Below are positions 43,077 to 53,669 of a DNA stretch of 64,000 nt, in pieces. How positions within the stretch are numbered: position 1 is the stretch's first letter; each line of letters begins with the position of its first letter. Below the pieces are notes generated by a model that was not told the origin of the DNA, made no database searches, and was given only the letters and a program-made list of their open reading frames with translations. The position numbers and the translations under genes are program-made. This stretch comes from Favolaschia claudopus. Its lineage: Eukaryota; Basidiomycota; Agaricomycetes; Agaricales; Mycenaceae. The stretch spans positions 454,800 through 518,799 of the forward strand of contig JAWWNJ010000165.1 of assembly GCA_037176885.1 (NCBI GenBank). The letters are read 5' to 3'.

Positions 43077-43351
43077 TGTTGAAGTATTTATTTCTCTTCC
43101 ATTTACCGTACATACCTTACATTCTCCAACTCGCAATCCGTTCCGTTACGCGTCACACATTTCTTATGTAGCTTTGTGTCACCGTCACATTCCTCAGTCG
43201 TTTCCTCCACGACTGAGGTATGTGCACTCGTATCTACTGTCCTTACAGCTTACTGATTCTCCTGGTAGTTTATACTTACTGTATTCTATCAGGTATATAA
43301 TACACGAGTCGTTTCCTCCACGACTGAGTTTATACTTACTGTATTCTATCA
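43077..43351 (+). repeat. Copia 3' LTR with partial internal duplication
   Basis: It starts TGTTGAAGTATT after the purine tract GAGGGGGAG. The first 212 bp or so match the 5' LTR. It then carries a further 61 bp: a spacer GGTATATAATACAC followed by a shortened second copy of the LTR end (GTCGTTTCCTCCACGACTGA, then TTATACTTACTG to TATCA). The target duplication GAATC follows at 43352-43356. Confidence 0.85.
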
Positions 43352-43431
43352 GAATCAAGGTCGAAGAATACAGAACAAGAAAAGAGAGCAGAGAGGATTA
43401 ACCAGGGGATTGTAAGTATGTAGGGGAGAGG

Positions 43432-44255
43432 GTGGACCGACGACTTATCCAAAGCCTGGTGAAGGTCCTTCATGCGCTCCGGCAGAGTTACCGCCAACTC
43501 CTTACGACGTGGACAGGTATAGGAATCTGCACGGTGCTTTCCAGCCTAATTGAGGCATTCCACAGGGCCAGAAAAACATTGAGAGGTGTCGCCATGAGGA
43601 TGATCAGCCAAGGGCTTCGCACATACTCCGCAAGATGGCTTCTTGACATTGCATCGTGCCTTGGTGTGTCCGTATTTGCGACATCCCCAGGGGCCAGCAC
43701 TGGGAGATGCGGAGATGAGGGAAGCCACGAGCGACAGTGGGGCTAGACAATGCGGCCACGGGAGAGAGCAAGATCAACCTTTTTGCGTGATTGGAGAAGG
43801 AAGTATACTGAGCCAGCACGTTTCGGCTTACACCCGCTCGCCATGATGGCGGCTGTCTGCGATTCGGAGGGGGGGGCGATTGACGCAAGTTGGGAGACCC
43901 GCTGAAAAAAAAAAAATTCCACCCCCGGTGCGGATTTCGCAGATCGGTGTACCCTTGCCTCCGCTTGTAACTCCTTCGATTGGGTGGACCTTTCAGCACG
44001 CCCTGTAGGAGCTGGCTTTGTCGATGCAATGGATTGGTTAACTGGCGAGCTTGGGGAGGGAGGGATTGGCAAGGAAGCGGGAACGGTAACCGTAGCAGGT
44101 GATGATGGTGACGTGGCGGCGACGGCGGCGGGAACTTTCGAGGTGGTAGTGGCAGCCTGGGCAGTGTTTGTCTGCTTACGAGTGGCTGGCCGAGGTCCAG
44201 GGTCGGTGGAGATGGCGGCTAGGAACTTTGACTTTTCTTTGGATTTGGTGGACAT
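43432..44255 (-). pseudogene. LINE-type ORF1 fragment with zinc knuckles
   Basis: Two overlapping minus-strand frames together look like the gag-like first ORF of a non-LTR retrotransposon. There is a start at 44255 (MSTKSKEKSKFLAAIS), an alanine/threonine/proline-rich linker, then CRKYGHTKARCN and CGVCAKPLADHPHGD, which are CCHC-like knuckles, ending near CPRRKELAV. Frame changes at about 43700-43750 and 43900 (a poly-A run) break it. No endonuclease or reverse transcriptase follows on this strand. Confidence 0.5.
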
Positions 44256-44500
44256 GATGGTGGGAAGAACTTGAGATCCGTGCTTTTTGACAGAAAATCA
44301 CGGGGTGTCCTCCCGAGGCGCCGCGCGGCGAGCGGCAGTGCGGCGGCGAGGGCCACGGAATCCATAGCGGGGTTTGGGGCGGAGCCCCGACAAGCTGTGC
44401 GACTGCCGAAGGTGCGGTGCGAGCGCAGCGAGTCCACCGCGCCAAAGGCGGGGACGATTCACTCACATCACGTGTTTTGGGCGCATTAGGATCAAAATCT

Positions 44501-44621
44501 TAATGGCGCCTTTTTCTGGGCCAAATCAGGAAATCTGGCCCCACATAACTCGAGGGAAGATCCGTGCAACACTTTCTGTGGGACCAGATTTTGTGATTTT
44601 GCCCGGAACAAGGCGCCATTA
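44501..44621. mobile_element. 121-bp MITE with TAATGGCGCCTT termini
   Basis: It is nearly palindromic: arms of about 45 bp with a few mismatches around a short centre. TA at both ends may be the target duplication. The centre has no coding capacity. Confidence 0.6.
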
Positions 44622-44724
44622 GGCTCGAAGTCGAGGAAAAAAGCGGACTGATATGAATCTTTTTGGCGCTGTCGGCATCATGTGACATGAGCGAATCGTC
44701 CGTGTCGAAAAATCGGGGCTTTAT

Positions 44725-44835
44725 GTCGCCGGAAATAGCCTCAGATTGCCGAGGGTTTTACTGGCCGGGGCCATCGGTTTTAATCTGTCTGGCGACCGCT
44801 TTGCCATCGCCCTTGGAATGGCGGGGTTGCCGCAT
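44725..44835 (+). repeat. Dispersed repeat shared with 20162-20270
   Basis: See the partner at 20162-20270; this copy is in the opposite orientation. The shared block begins near ATAGCCTCAGATTGCCGAGG and ends GGCGGGGTTGCC. Element type unknown. Confidence 0.6.
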
Positions 44836-45689
44836 GGCGCACTTGCCGTCACCTTGATACGACATCGGCAAGCTATTATATCCGTCCGCCTCCGTCTGCC
44901 TGTGTCCTTTCCCTCGCAAAATTTTCTCTAAGTCCCTTGCCGACGTATGAATTGGCTGGCAGCATAAAAGGGTGTCGCACCTTGCTGCCATTCCCTACTC
45001 TTCCCACCTCCCTTTTTGATCTCAATTCGCAGCTGCTTCTTGGTTGGCAGTTGCATCGCCGCGTCACTTCCTCTACCCGACTCATGTATGTTTCCCGCCA
45101 TCCAATATCCTCGCTGACACTGGTTCCCTTCAAAATCTCATTGGATTCCTCGTCAACTCCGCAGCTCATTGCGCGCACCCGGCACTTCCTGTTATCTTAT
45201 AATTCCGTATTTCTCTACGTACTGCACACTTGTATGCCCCGTATATCTAGCACCTAGCACTCTCTGAATATATATTTTTCACCATTACTTTTGTCGCGCG
45301 CGCCCGATTACAATCCGAAGGAAAGTTCAGGCAAGAAGACCAGAGAAGACCCATGAAACTACGAGAACACGAGATTTTGATTGACCGGATGTAAATTACG
45401 AGACGGTTTTCTACGCTTGTCTATGTGTCTGTCGGCTAAATTTTCTCTATCGGCTAATTTATGTCTATCGTTCTGCAAGTGTCTGCCATAGAAACGGCGT
45501 GTCTGCCCCACTCTAGCACAGACAGGGGCCTTTCTGCGGGTCTGCGGTGTCTGTGGTGTCTGCCGCAGACCACTGTAGACATCTGTCGTTTTCCAGATGT
45601 TGGATATTCGACTATCTTGGCGGCGCCTTTTTTTTCTGCAATGCTCTCAGTGTTTTTTCTTCTGTGGCGATTTTTTTTTTGTGATACAC

Positions 45690-45900
45690 CACCTCTGCAT
45701 GGCGCACTCGCCGGCGCTCAAGCCGCTCGAGAGTATTAACAAGTGTGTCGCACGGTGCATTACAGGTGCCTATCGTAACACTTCTCATGATGCCCTCGAG
45801 AAGGAGGCCGCTATCCTCCCAGCGCCCCTCAGACTCGAATCGTCTCTCTTGCACCGTCTCTCAAGGTATCTCACTCATTTGAATTTCCTTTTATGGTAGG
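45690..45900 (+). pseudogene. Non-LTR retrotransposon fragment after the reverse transcriptase
   Basis: The plus-strand frame reads ALKPLESINKCVARCITGAY and then DALEKEAAILPAPLRLESSL. In LINE polyproteins the segment just C-terminal of the reverse transcriptase reads in this pattern (an I-x-N-x-A-x-R-x-I-T-G-A motif and a following A-L-E-x-E-A-x-L-P). The rest of the polyprotein is absent. It lies 1.5 kb from the ORF1 fragment but on the other strand, so the two are not one element. Confidence 0.55.
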
Positions 45901-45925
45901 GACATTTGATTTTGCCGCAACTGTA
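45885..45925. repeat. Orphan terminus of the 12145-12529 MITE family
   Basis: TTTTATGGTAGGGACATTTG leads to TTTTGCCGCAACTGTA, the complement of the family terminus with a few changes. No matching left end was found within 600 bp. Confidence 0.55.
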
Positions 45926-46542
45926 TAAGCTTATGTACTCACTTCACGTGTCAATTCCGTGACCATTAACGGGACGCGACGCGTCAAAAATACCGAGAAT
46001 CATCATGTATTGTGTGTTTTAGGCCTTAGTATTGTGTATTGGGCAGGTCTTTGCGTCTCCAGTGCATCTGAAATTCACCTAAGGCCCAAATACCGCTCCC
46101 TATTCGAATTGAAACACAAAGTGCCTGCCTTTGGATACATTGGAGTGGAAATTTGATGAAAAGTACCTATTTAGAGCCAGAGAGGTGAAGATTTCAAAAA
46201 TGGTGTAGTGTGCATATGAGAGAGGGACTAACAGTTCTGCCCCTTTAACTCAAGGAAATTGGTGTCTGAATTGGCAAAGTCCGCCACCGCCCCTATCTGG
46301 CCAGATAGCATTGTGTGGACAGATAGCAGTCCCACGCCTCTTTTGACGTCTTCCTCCTCTTGTCCTCCTCCGTCTCTCTACATTTCTGACCCGGCGACCG
46401 ACCGTAAAATGTCTTATGACATCCAAGAGTTGCCCTCTACCACCAGGATGCTTCAAAATGTGTCTAGGCGGCCTGTATCTTTCAGCAATCTCCCTATGCC
46501 CCTAGGCGGATCAAACCCAGTGAGGGCAAAGTGAGGGGGAGA
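45926..46542. other. Unassigned DNA with a 91-residue frame
   Basis: The plus-strand frame at 46259-46534 is serine/proline-rich, with no recognised domain, and ends just before GTGAGGGGGAGA. That purine tract resembles the end of an LTR retrotransposon internal region. If so, an LTR should have begun here, but a MITE now occupies the position. Confidence 0.3.
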
Positions 46543-47233
46543 TACAGTGCCGGACACGCAAAGTCGACAATGTTGATTGCCGGCGAACGGGAATTTTGGG
46601 GATAAATCTGACTTCAGATTCGGATTTGCCGACCCCTGAAAAGCTCAAAAAACCATCTCCGAAGTTTTTCCCACGACATTTAGGCTGTGGCCAAATTTTT
46701 GAGGTCAAAAATCGAAACTGTGTATACCCCTTTTGAGCTCCGAGCGCAAAATTACTGATCCTTGGCAGGTGTAAGTGGAAGGGTGACGGCCTGAACTACA
46801 ATGGGCGGTACTTAATCCGTGCAAATTTTCAGCACCAACCCACGGCAGCGGCACGGCATGGTGGTCGACAAACATGTTAACACATGGTCTGTGATAGAAT
46901 TGATCAACATGATGTAAGTTGTCCAAATACGGCGATGTTTCCCAAGGAATTTGTGCCAAAACGGCTCGTGAAACTGCTTGATGTTACCAGGGACAGAACC
47001 AGCTCGATTAACGGAGTCGATTGCGCTATGTTTCGTAATTTTCCCATGAAATCTCGGTGTTCGGTCATGGGGTCAATTTTTTTGATTTTGAGTTTTGGGG
47101 AAATCGGCTCGTGCAAAACCGTTGTTTGGGTCTATAACAACATGTTTACACAGAAAACTAGCCGCCTGGGTATGTGTCACACCTTCCATAAATGGAAAAT
47201 CAAAGTTGTCGACTTTGCGTGTCCGGCACTGTA
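46543..47233. mobile_element. 691-bp TIR element with TACAGTGCCGGACACGCAAA termini
   Basis: The termini are inverted for about 36 bp with two or three mismatches (through GTCGACAA). TA at both ends. The internal frames are short and unrelated to known transposases. Confidence 0.8.
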
Positions 47234-47579
47234 TTTTCGGAAGTTCTATTTGGATGACATCATCGCAGTGACACGACCTCCTCAAAATCCGTTGGCGGAG
47301 GCGGTCAGGGTCAGAAGGGGTCAGTGATCGACCCGTCAGAAAGGTCGGAACACTGACCAAGTTCTGACTGACCCGGTCAGACGGGGTTAGTGACAACACT
47401 GCAATGCACTGCGGGACGTACTGTGACTTCCTGAATTCAGTCCACGCCTCGTATGCTCTCGTATGCAGCCTGCCCACCTCCTCCTTGGTATCTACAATAG
47501 ACAACGCGCCAGCCGTGGTCGTTGCCGTCGCTATGGGGTCCGTCAGCTACAGTTAAGCTACTTACACGCTGAAGGAGGA

Positions 47580-47665
47580 AGTGGAAGAGGCGGCGGCAGC
47601 GGCGACGACGACGGCGACGGCGGTAGCGGCTCCGAGGCGGGTGCTGGCGTCGTGGTGGTGGTGGG
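47580..47665. repeat. GGC/GAC-rich simple repeat
   Basis: A run of imperfect GGCGGC, GACGAC and GGTGGT triplets gives open frames on both strands. Low complexity; no gene is called. Confidence 0.7.
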
Positions 47666-48003
47666 TGGTGGTGGGAGACAAGAGACAAGCAGGACGTCCG
47701 CAGTATCAGTGCTGCGGATGTGGAGCTCTGACGTCATTGCCCGGCATCCCCGGCACTTCGACGTTTTTTTGCGATTTGTCTGCCAGCACGGTGTCACAAT
47801 CCATGATTTTACCAGGAGCTGACCATAGGGTGAAACTAACTGAAAGGGACCTGATTCTCGCGGGATACATGAAAGGTAATAACCATGGGATTTTCCATGG
47901 AATAGGCAATTCATGAACTAGGTACATGAGAATCGGGTGCTGATGTTTTCACAGTGCTTCACTTCTCAAGATAGCAGAATCACAAATTTCACAAACTCGT
48001 ATC

Positions 48004-48775
48004 TTGGACAGAGTGGCTAAGTACTCTCATCTTCTTACCACTATCTGGGGTGACCGTGCCTTGGATGACCCCGAATTCATTGCTTGGGTCATGTCTAGGG
48101 CCACAGATATATGTGTCAAAGAAGCAAGTCGCATCACAGATACTTCTCGGAGACGCAAATTCCATGCAGAAGCACAGTCACTTCGCCTTACGTGCAAATC
48201 TATAAAGATTCAGCATCTACAGTCTTTCTCTGTTCCTGGACTTCTTCAGCTCTACGAGAGAACAACACCTCACCTTCAAAGCTTATTACAAGCAATCATT
48301 GGCAAGAAAGCCCCAGATTCCGAAGAAGAGTTATCTCAAATCCGAGTTCGGAATCCTGACATGGTATGTGTGATCAATTAATTCTGCTTTGTAGATTCAG
48401 TGGATACAACAGGGTCGTTCTATGATCACATCAATGATCTTGAATTTGCGCAGTCGGGAAACCAATTTGCACCAAGCTATCAATTATGTTCACACGCTTC
48501 ATAATATTAATAAAGCTAAACGAACTCTGGAGAAATACCAGAAGGAGCACGGCATTGTACGGGCGTTACCAGTCTTACCCGCCGGATCCTGGGATTATCT
48601 TGTCAAAAGATATAAGGCAAAAGAAGAGTCTCAGAGATATTTAACAAGAAAATTATTCATACCGGAGACGGGTCTTTTCATGACGATCGGCGAGGACGCC
48701 GATCCTAGAAGGGGGGAGGGGGGTCCCCCCAGGCTCGAAAAAAAAAAATCTAACATATTTTGGGACTTGACGTAG
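48004..48775 (+). pseudogene. Two-exon unknown protein fragment, possibly of a DUF6589-type element
   Basis: Exon 1 (from about 48004) encodes RVAKYSHLLTTIWGDRAL and a helical region up to RVRNPDM at 48363. A 31-bp GTATGT to TTGTAG gap separates it from exon 2, which reads IQWIQQGRSMITSMILNLRS and continues helical to a low-complexity end at 48775. The MILNLRSRETN pattern recalls the conserved start of proteins of the DUF6589 family, common and repeat-like in mushroom genomes, but the similarity is weak. The 31-bp intron would be unusually short. I am not sure of the family. Confidence 0.3.
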
Positions 48776-49356
48776 AAGGTTACTGGCGCTCAGAATAGGC
48801 TCATAGACTTACTTTGACACTTGATTTCGGTAAATTTGTGGTTACTTTGTGTATTTCTGCCAATATTTCCGCTATCAGGGAGCCTCGGCAGCTCCGGCTG
48901 TCATTATGTATGTCCTTGTTTGTATTGGTTGGGACATTACCATTAGCTAAGTATTAGCATTCAAAATACGAAGGACTGCATGTAGGGGAGTAAGAGCGTT
49001 GAATGTTTTACCAAAGCAACCTTTCTTGACGACATTCACGTCGAAAATGTGCAAACCTTGGAAAACATGCGATACAAATAGTCACGTGAAATTGCCTCAT
49101 TCGGAGATATTACGGCAACAGGGGGAGGGACTAGGTAGGTTAGGGTGAGGCTTGGTTAGGGCATGGGACATAGTTAGGTTGGTTAGGGTTGGTCACTCGT
49201 TCAAGTTGGTTAGGATGGTTCGGGTTGGTTAGGTTAGGTAAAAAGTCCAGCGGCCGGCTAGGGTTAGGGTTGTTGCCGGGAAAGCCGAAACACATCATTG
49301 CCGACACATTGCAGAAATCAGTAAAATGTGTCGGTTTCGTAATGTGCCGGTGGTTG
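48776..49356. other. Unassigned DNA with TTAGGG-like degenerate repeats
   Basis: At 49130-49275 GGTTAGG-type words recur about ten times, including CTAGGGTTAGGGTTG, in a G-rich strand-asymmetric block. TTAGGG is the usual fungal telomere unit. No other feature found. Confidence 0.5.
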
Positions 49357-50364
49357 TATGATAGCGGACCTAACTTCGTGACAGGTCAATTACCCAAAAT
49401 GGAAATCATTACTGAGCAGTCACCTTTGACTCAGTTATGCTGAAACTGTAGAAAACACTGAAAGAATGAGATCTACAGATCCCCCGGTTCAAAAGTTTAA
49501 AGATCTGAAAAACTATTTTTCGCACGACAGATTTCGCGCTTTCGGTCCGGCCCGGCCAGTAGCCGGTGGCCATGTGATCCCATCAAGAGATCAACGGTTT
49601 TCCGAGGCCGCCAAAAAGCCCAAACACCCGCCATAAACTAACCAGAAACAGTGCGTGTGGAGCATTGAAGGGCTCAAACAACTTTGTATGCTCAACTGCC
49701 CATCTTATCCGGGCAAAAATGAAAATTCCAGCTCAAAATCAGTTTAGTACACACACTTTTGAAAATTTGCGCGCTTTTCTAACCCTAAGTTAGGGATACG
49801 TAATATGCTCTGAAACGAAAATAGAGACTTTGCGCAGAGCCACCGGGAGCCACCCGGTGGCTCTCACGGCATGCGCTGTGGAGCGGCTACGGCATATGGT
49901 GGCTCATTCGGTGGCTGGAAGAACAACTTGAAATTCATTTTCTTCCGCATTTTTTCACCCCCCTGGATGACCTCGAAGCACTAGGCTCCCAAACCCCCAG
50001 GAAGCACACCAAGGTTCCACGCCAACCGTCGGTTTTGCAAGAACCGGCCAAAAACGCACCAAATAAAGCGGGAAACTGGTAACCTAACCACGACACCTCA
50101 CTACATTGAGGTATAGTCACAGAGATACCATGTAGATACTTGAAGCCCCACCTGTAACGCGGGCGACGAGCCACCAAACGAGCCACCATATGCCGTAAGC
50201 CGCTCCACAGCGCATGCCGTGAAAGTCACTGGGTGGCTACCGGTGGCTCTGCGCAAAGTCTCTAATTTTATCTATAAACCCACCCCATGTTCCTTCTAAA
50301 TTTTCAATCTTGTAGAATTTCGACCGAAAGTACGGCTTGACATGAAGTCGTGTCCGCTATCATA
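49357..50364. mobile_element. 1008-bp TIR element with TATGATAGCGGAC termini
   Basis: Termini start TATGATAGCGGAC at the left and are inverted at the right, matching over about 25 bp with a few changes. A 443-bp MITE (49822-50264) is nested inside. No transposase frame. Related termini are at 13178 and, more distantly, 53670. Confidence 0.65.
49822..50264. mobile_element. 443-bp MITE with TAGAGACTTTGCGCAGAGCC termini
   Basis: Inverted arms of about 100 bp include the repeated words GTGGCTC and CGGCATGCG. TA at both ends. A left-arm fragment of the family is at 57608-57705. Nested in the 49357-50364 element. Confidence 0.85.
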
Positions 50365-50569
50365 TATACTCACATCATCGTCTTGGCAGGTTTTGGGAAG
50401 CCGGAAAGCTCGGACCGCGGACCGAGGCGATTGCCGAGAAGCCCGAGAGTGCGCTCGCTGCGTCGTTCTACGCCGCCGCTGGGCGGGGCAAGCCCGAGCA
50501 CTGTCCTGAATGACAGGCGGAGGGGTCCGCTCGCCGCGTCGGGGCGCCCCGACGCCGCCATATATATTT

Positions 50570-50770
50570 ACAGTTGTACTCAATATATATATTGTGTTGA
50601 GAATATATTGCCTCATTCCTGACAATATATCGTCCTCAGTCTACTCGATATACGGTCTCTATATTGGCTCAGGTCACTCGATAAAGGTAAGTCTCTGCCT
50701 CTATATATTATGTCTTTCACTCAATATATATGCTCCAAGAACTCTCTATATATTGTCTCACTCAAGAAAT
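50570..50770. repeat. TATATATTG-rich degenerate repeat
   Basis: The words CAATATATAT, ATATATTG and CTATATATT recur about ten times at uneven spacing with CTC-rich spacers. AT-rich, non-coding; origin unknown. Confidence 0.5.
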
Positions 50771-51594
50771 TTCCTGTCTCCCTTTACTTCTTATGGGTGC
50801 GCTTGCATCTCATACCGGTACGTGTGTGTCTCATAAGGTATTTTGAATTTTTTTTACAAAACGAACAGCATAATCCCAGAAACCGAACTTGTTTAGTGTG
50901 TCTATCATTTCGGGGACTTGAACCTCGAGAATGGTAGCTATGCCGTGTCTATTCAAACCAGCAAAACAAACTTTCAGTGAAGTTACGTAACGGTATCTCT
51001 ATCCTCTTTCTTGCTGGTCAAAGCGCCGGTAGTGACTGGCGCAGCACAAAGTTCAAACAGAAAGATGTCTCCGGGGTCCTGACATCCCAAAACGTCAACC
51101 CCATCACGGCAATCACGAAAGCTGCAGTGCTGCCGCATCTAAATCAAGCTGTCCAGTCCATGTTGCCATACGCAAGGAATTATTGAAGGCACCAGGAAAG
51201 ACGCATTTTGGGGTATCTGGCAAGTGTCGAACGGTCTTTTCAAATTTCAATGTTTTGTTTGGGAAAGAATCCTTGAAAGGTATGTCAGATTCCGCACGAA
51301 AAACAGCTCTGTACTCGATTTTGCGTTCGGCGTTCGGTTCAGTTCGAACGCCACCTCAATCCGCTGAACCTTGAACCGAACTTCGCGTTCAGGTTCAGCA
51401 AACCCTCGAACCTGGACGCTGAACCCGCGTTCGGTTCAGTTCGGTTCGGCGTTCGAACCTTTTTCCGAACCGAACTTTCCCAACACTACAGCCTAAGCCC
51501 GCAAAACGGGTGAGCCAGCGGAGTATTTTGGCCAGAGGATCAAGCGTGGGAAGCCTCTGATCTGGTGTAATAAACTGTTCCTGTTTGTTCGTGT
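50771..51594. repeat. Unassigned DNA ending in a GTTCGGTTCAG-type repeat block
   Basis: From about 51325 to 51487 the word GTTCGGTTCAG and its complement CTGAACCGAAC occur repeatedly in both orientations, often overlapping. Such blocks are common in subterminal regions of DNA transposons, but no outer TIR or target duplication was found. 50771-51324 holds only short frames with no domain. Confidence 0.4.
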
Positions 51595-52162
51595 TTAGGT
51601 GATTGTGTATGGAACTGGGAGGCCATTACGAGCAGCCCTAATCACTGAATTAGAGCGCTGAAGGTCGGCAAGGTCCCATACATTGATCGCATGGATCATG
51701 GACTGTACGCCGCGCTGAGGAGATTCAAGCTGGAGGACGGTGACGATGGAGGAGTATGCGGAGGAAAGACCACCAAGGAGTTTATCCTGGACCATATGAG
51801 GAGGTAGAGTGGCCGCGAATGGCCTCTGACTCATTCATCCAATGCTACCATGATAGAGGTAGCGGCCGTCCGTCCACCAGTGTGTACTGACAGCTTTGTT
51901 CCTTGACTTTTCCACTCTGCCTAGCTCGGTTTGGTGTGCAGTTCCACTTTGACTCGTCCCTGCAGCGAGCTTTGCTCTTGGAGCTATGCTCCGTTGTGGT
52001 ATGCTTGGTCTCGTCTTGCGTTTCACTCAAATTATGTCTCGGCCCTGTTCTGGCAGCCGCCAAGCGGCCCGTCAATTCTATTGACAAAACATTCAAATCG
52101 TAAGGATCGATTTGTCTAAATACTTTATAGGCTATCAAGTTGAAGCCTTCACCTCCAAGCAT
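51595..52162 (-). pseudogene. Possible Copia-type gag fragment
   Basis: The minus-strand frame 51834-51595 reads FAATLPPHMVQDKLLGGLSS, followed by LADLQR. The helix-and-loop pattern and the position of the LLGGLSSAYSSIV block resemble the middle of UBN2-type Copia gag (compare the residues around FLSTLPSDSDD in the 31933 gag). The surrounding frames (51835-52162) are open but unassigned. A tentative call. Confidence 0.3.
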
Positions 52163-52807
52163 GCAAGAAGATGCGTTAGCTTACCTTATCCAGTGAGATC
52201 AGACCATACTCGATAAGTATGATCCGGAAATGGAAAACCCCCTGTATTTGGCCACGACTGTGATGGTTCACGGGAGGTAATGCATGATCAGAGTCCGTAA
52301 AAGGGAAGCTTTGTTAACGTTGGTACAAGTCATAAGAAGCACTGCGGCCGCTCAACGTACTTAAAGTGCCGCCATCGACTCAATTGCCAAAATGGCGCCA
52401 CCTTTGTCACACTTTGTCACCCTCCCGCCACACTATCTCACAACCGCCGCCGTCGAAAAGAAAATCGGAATTTTTTGTACATAGCTACTGCTGAATATAC
52501 GGCGCGGGAATTTGATGATGGCATCAACCATCATTAAGGTTTATTTCACTTTTTCGGACGTGAAAACACAAAAACTTGTTCAATTGCCTTGCAAAGCACA
52601 AGATGAGGAGTTGCTACACATCCATCATGTTGACAGCCGAGGCTGCCGAGAGCAGCTGCGATGAGCCAACAGTCATAGTAGTGACCCGGTCGGTCCCCAC
52701 GACAAAGCGCTAACTACTTATACAGAAAAAGAGAGGCAGTGCGGGAGTCATGGAGACTACCGCGGGCAAATATCGCCGCGAACAGATGTGAGTGCGGATC
52801 CGTCACA
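52163..52807 (-). repeat. Putative LTR of a gag-only Gypsy fragment
   Basis: On the minus strand TGTGACGG begins at 52807 directly after a purine tract CTAGGGGGCGGA (52808-52819), the standard end of an LTR-element interior. About 150 bp further along is TATAAGTAG, a plausible LTR promoter. The far LTR border could not be identified, so the lower coordinate is only a limit. Confidence 0.45.
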
Positions 52808-52819
52808 TCCGCCCCCTAG

Positions 52820-53370
52820 ATCGTCGACTCGAGACGAGCTCAATATCTAGAAATCAAAATAAATAAATCATGTTCAAAGTCAAACGAGTGTTCAAAATCT
52901 GAAAAATCAAAATCAACCATCTTGGGTATCCGAGCCCTCCTCGACGACCATTTCGCTGTCGAGGACGAGTAATCATCAATCTAGAAATTCTCAAGTACCT
53001 CAGTACTCTCGAAAAGCGCATCACGATCAGCAGCTTCGGCGAAATGAATACCATGTGCAGAAAATGCAGGAGGTTTGCCTTTCGACACCACCGTGTTCAG
53101 GTCAGGACAATTCCGTGAAAGATGTCCATGGACGCCACAGTTGAAGCACAAACCAGCGGCAAAGTGTTTCTTGACAGAAAGATGCTATCACGGGAGTTCG
53201 TGGGAGGTTCAAGTTCGGCACTGGAAACTGAGACAACGCGCCCTCCCGTACTACGTTTCTCATTCAGTTTCGGATCGTCTGACTTGGAACGAGCTTTCAG
53301 GCTGTCTCGGTAACCCAGAGGTACCGGTGATCCGCGCCACGCGAGGTCGAGTAAAAATGATGGGCGCAAG
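52820..53370 (-). pseudogene. Gypsy gag C-terminal fragment with zinc knuckle
   Basis: In the minus frame through 53170-53000 the text KKHFAAGLCFNCGVHGHLSR, then NCPD, carries a perfect CCHC knuckle, followed by SKGKPPAFSAHGIHF, a tail seen in agaricomycete Gypsy gag proteins. A stop follows near 52995. Upstream (53170-53370) the frame is shifted. No protease or polymerase lies between this gag and the LTR, so the element was either gag-only or has lost pol. Confidence 0.6.
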
Positions 53371-53669
53371 GCAGCGGCTCACCGGAACGTCTGGGGCACT
53401 TCGGCCTATGACACGCACATGCTGTCACAGCCAATTTTCTCCCCCTTCTCCCCCGATTTTGGGTCCGGAAAAAAGTGAGAGTAGAGAAGGGACTACACTC
53501 ATAAACGCTGACAATTTACCCCGTTGCTTTTCGAGCAATTTTCAATGTTTTTTGAGGAGTCAAAACCCGCACTTTTGGCAGAATCAAACCTGAATGATTT
53601 GTGATTTGCCCCAAGTCCGTCCAGAAAAAGCTGTAAGTTTATGAGAATGATTCATAGACACCTAGAACA

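Larger units (their letters stand above)
30159..43351 (+). mobile_element. Copia (Ty1/copia) LTR retrotransposon with four nested insertions
   Basis: The 5-bp direct repeat GAATC at 30154-30158 and 43352-43356 flanks the element exactly. It contains, in order: 5' LTR (30159-31250, interrupted by a TIR element), primer-binding site (31251-), leader with a 530-bp MITE, gag, protease, a 6.1-kb Gypsy insertion, integrase with a 689-bp MITE, reverse transcriptase, RNase H with one stop codon, a purine tract and the 3' LTR (43077-43351). Without the inserts it would be about 5 kb, a normal Copia size. Frameshift and stop make it non-autonomous. Confidence 0.95.

Noticed and set aside
47463..47916. 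ORFs through the GGC/GAC-rich region
   Set aside because: Triplet repeats keep frames open on both strands; no domain or codon signal.
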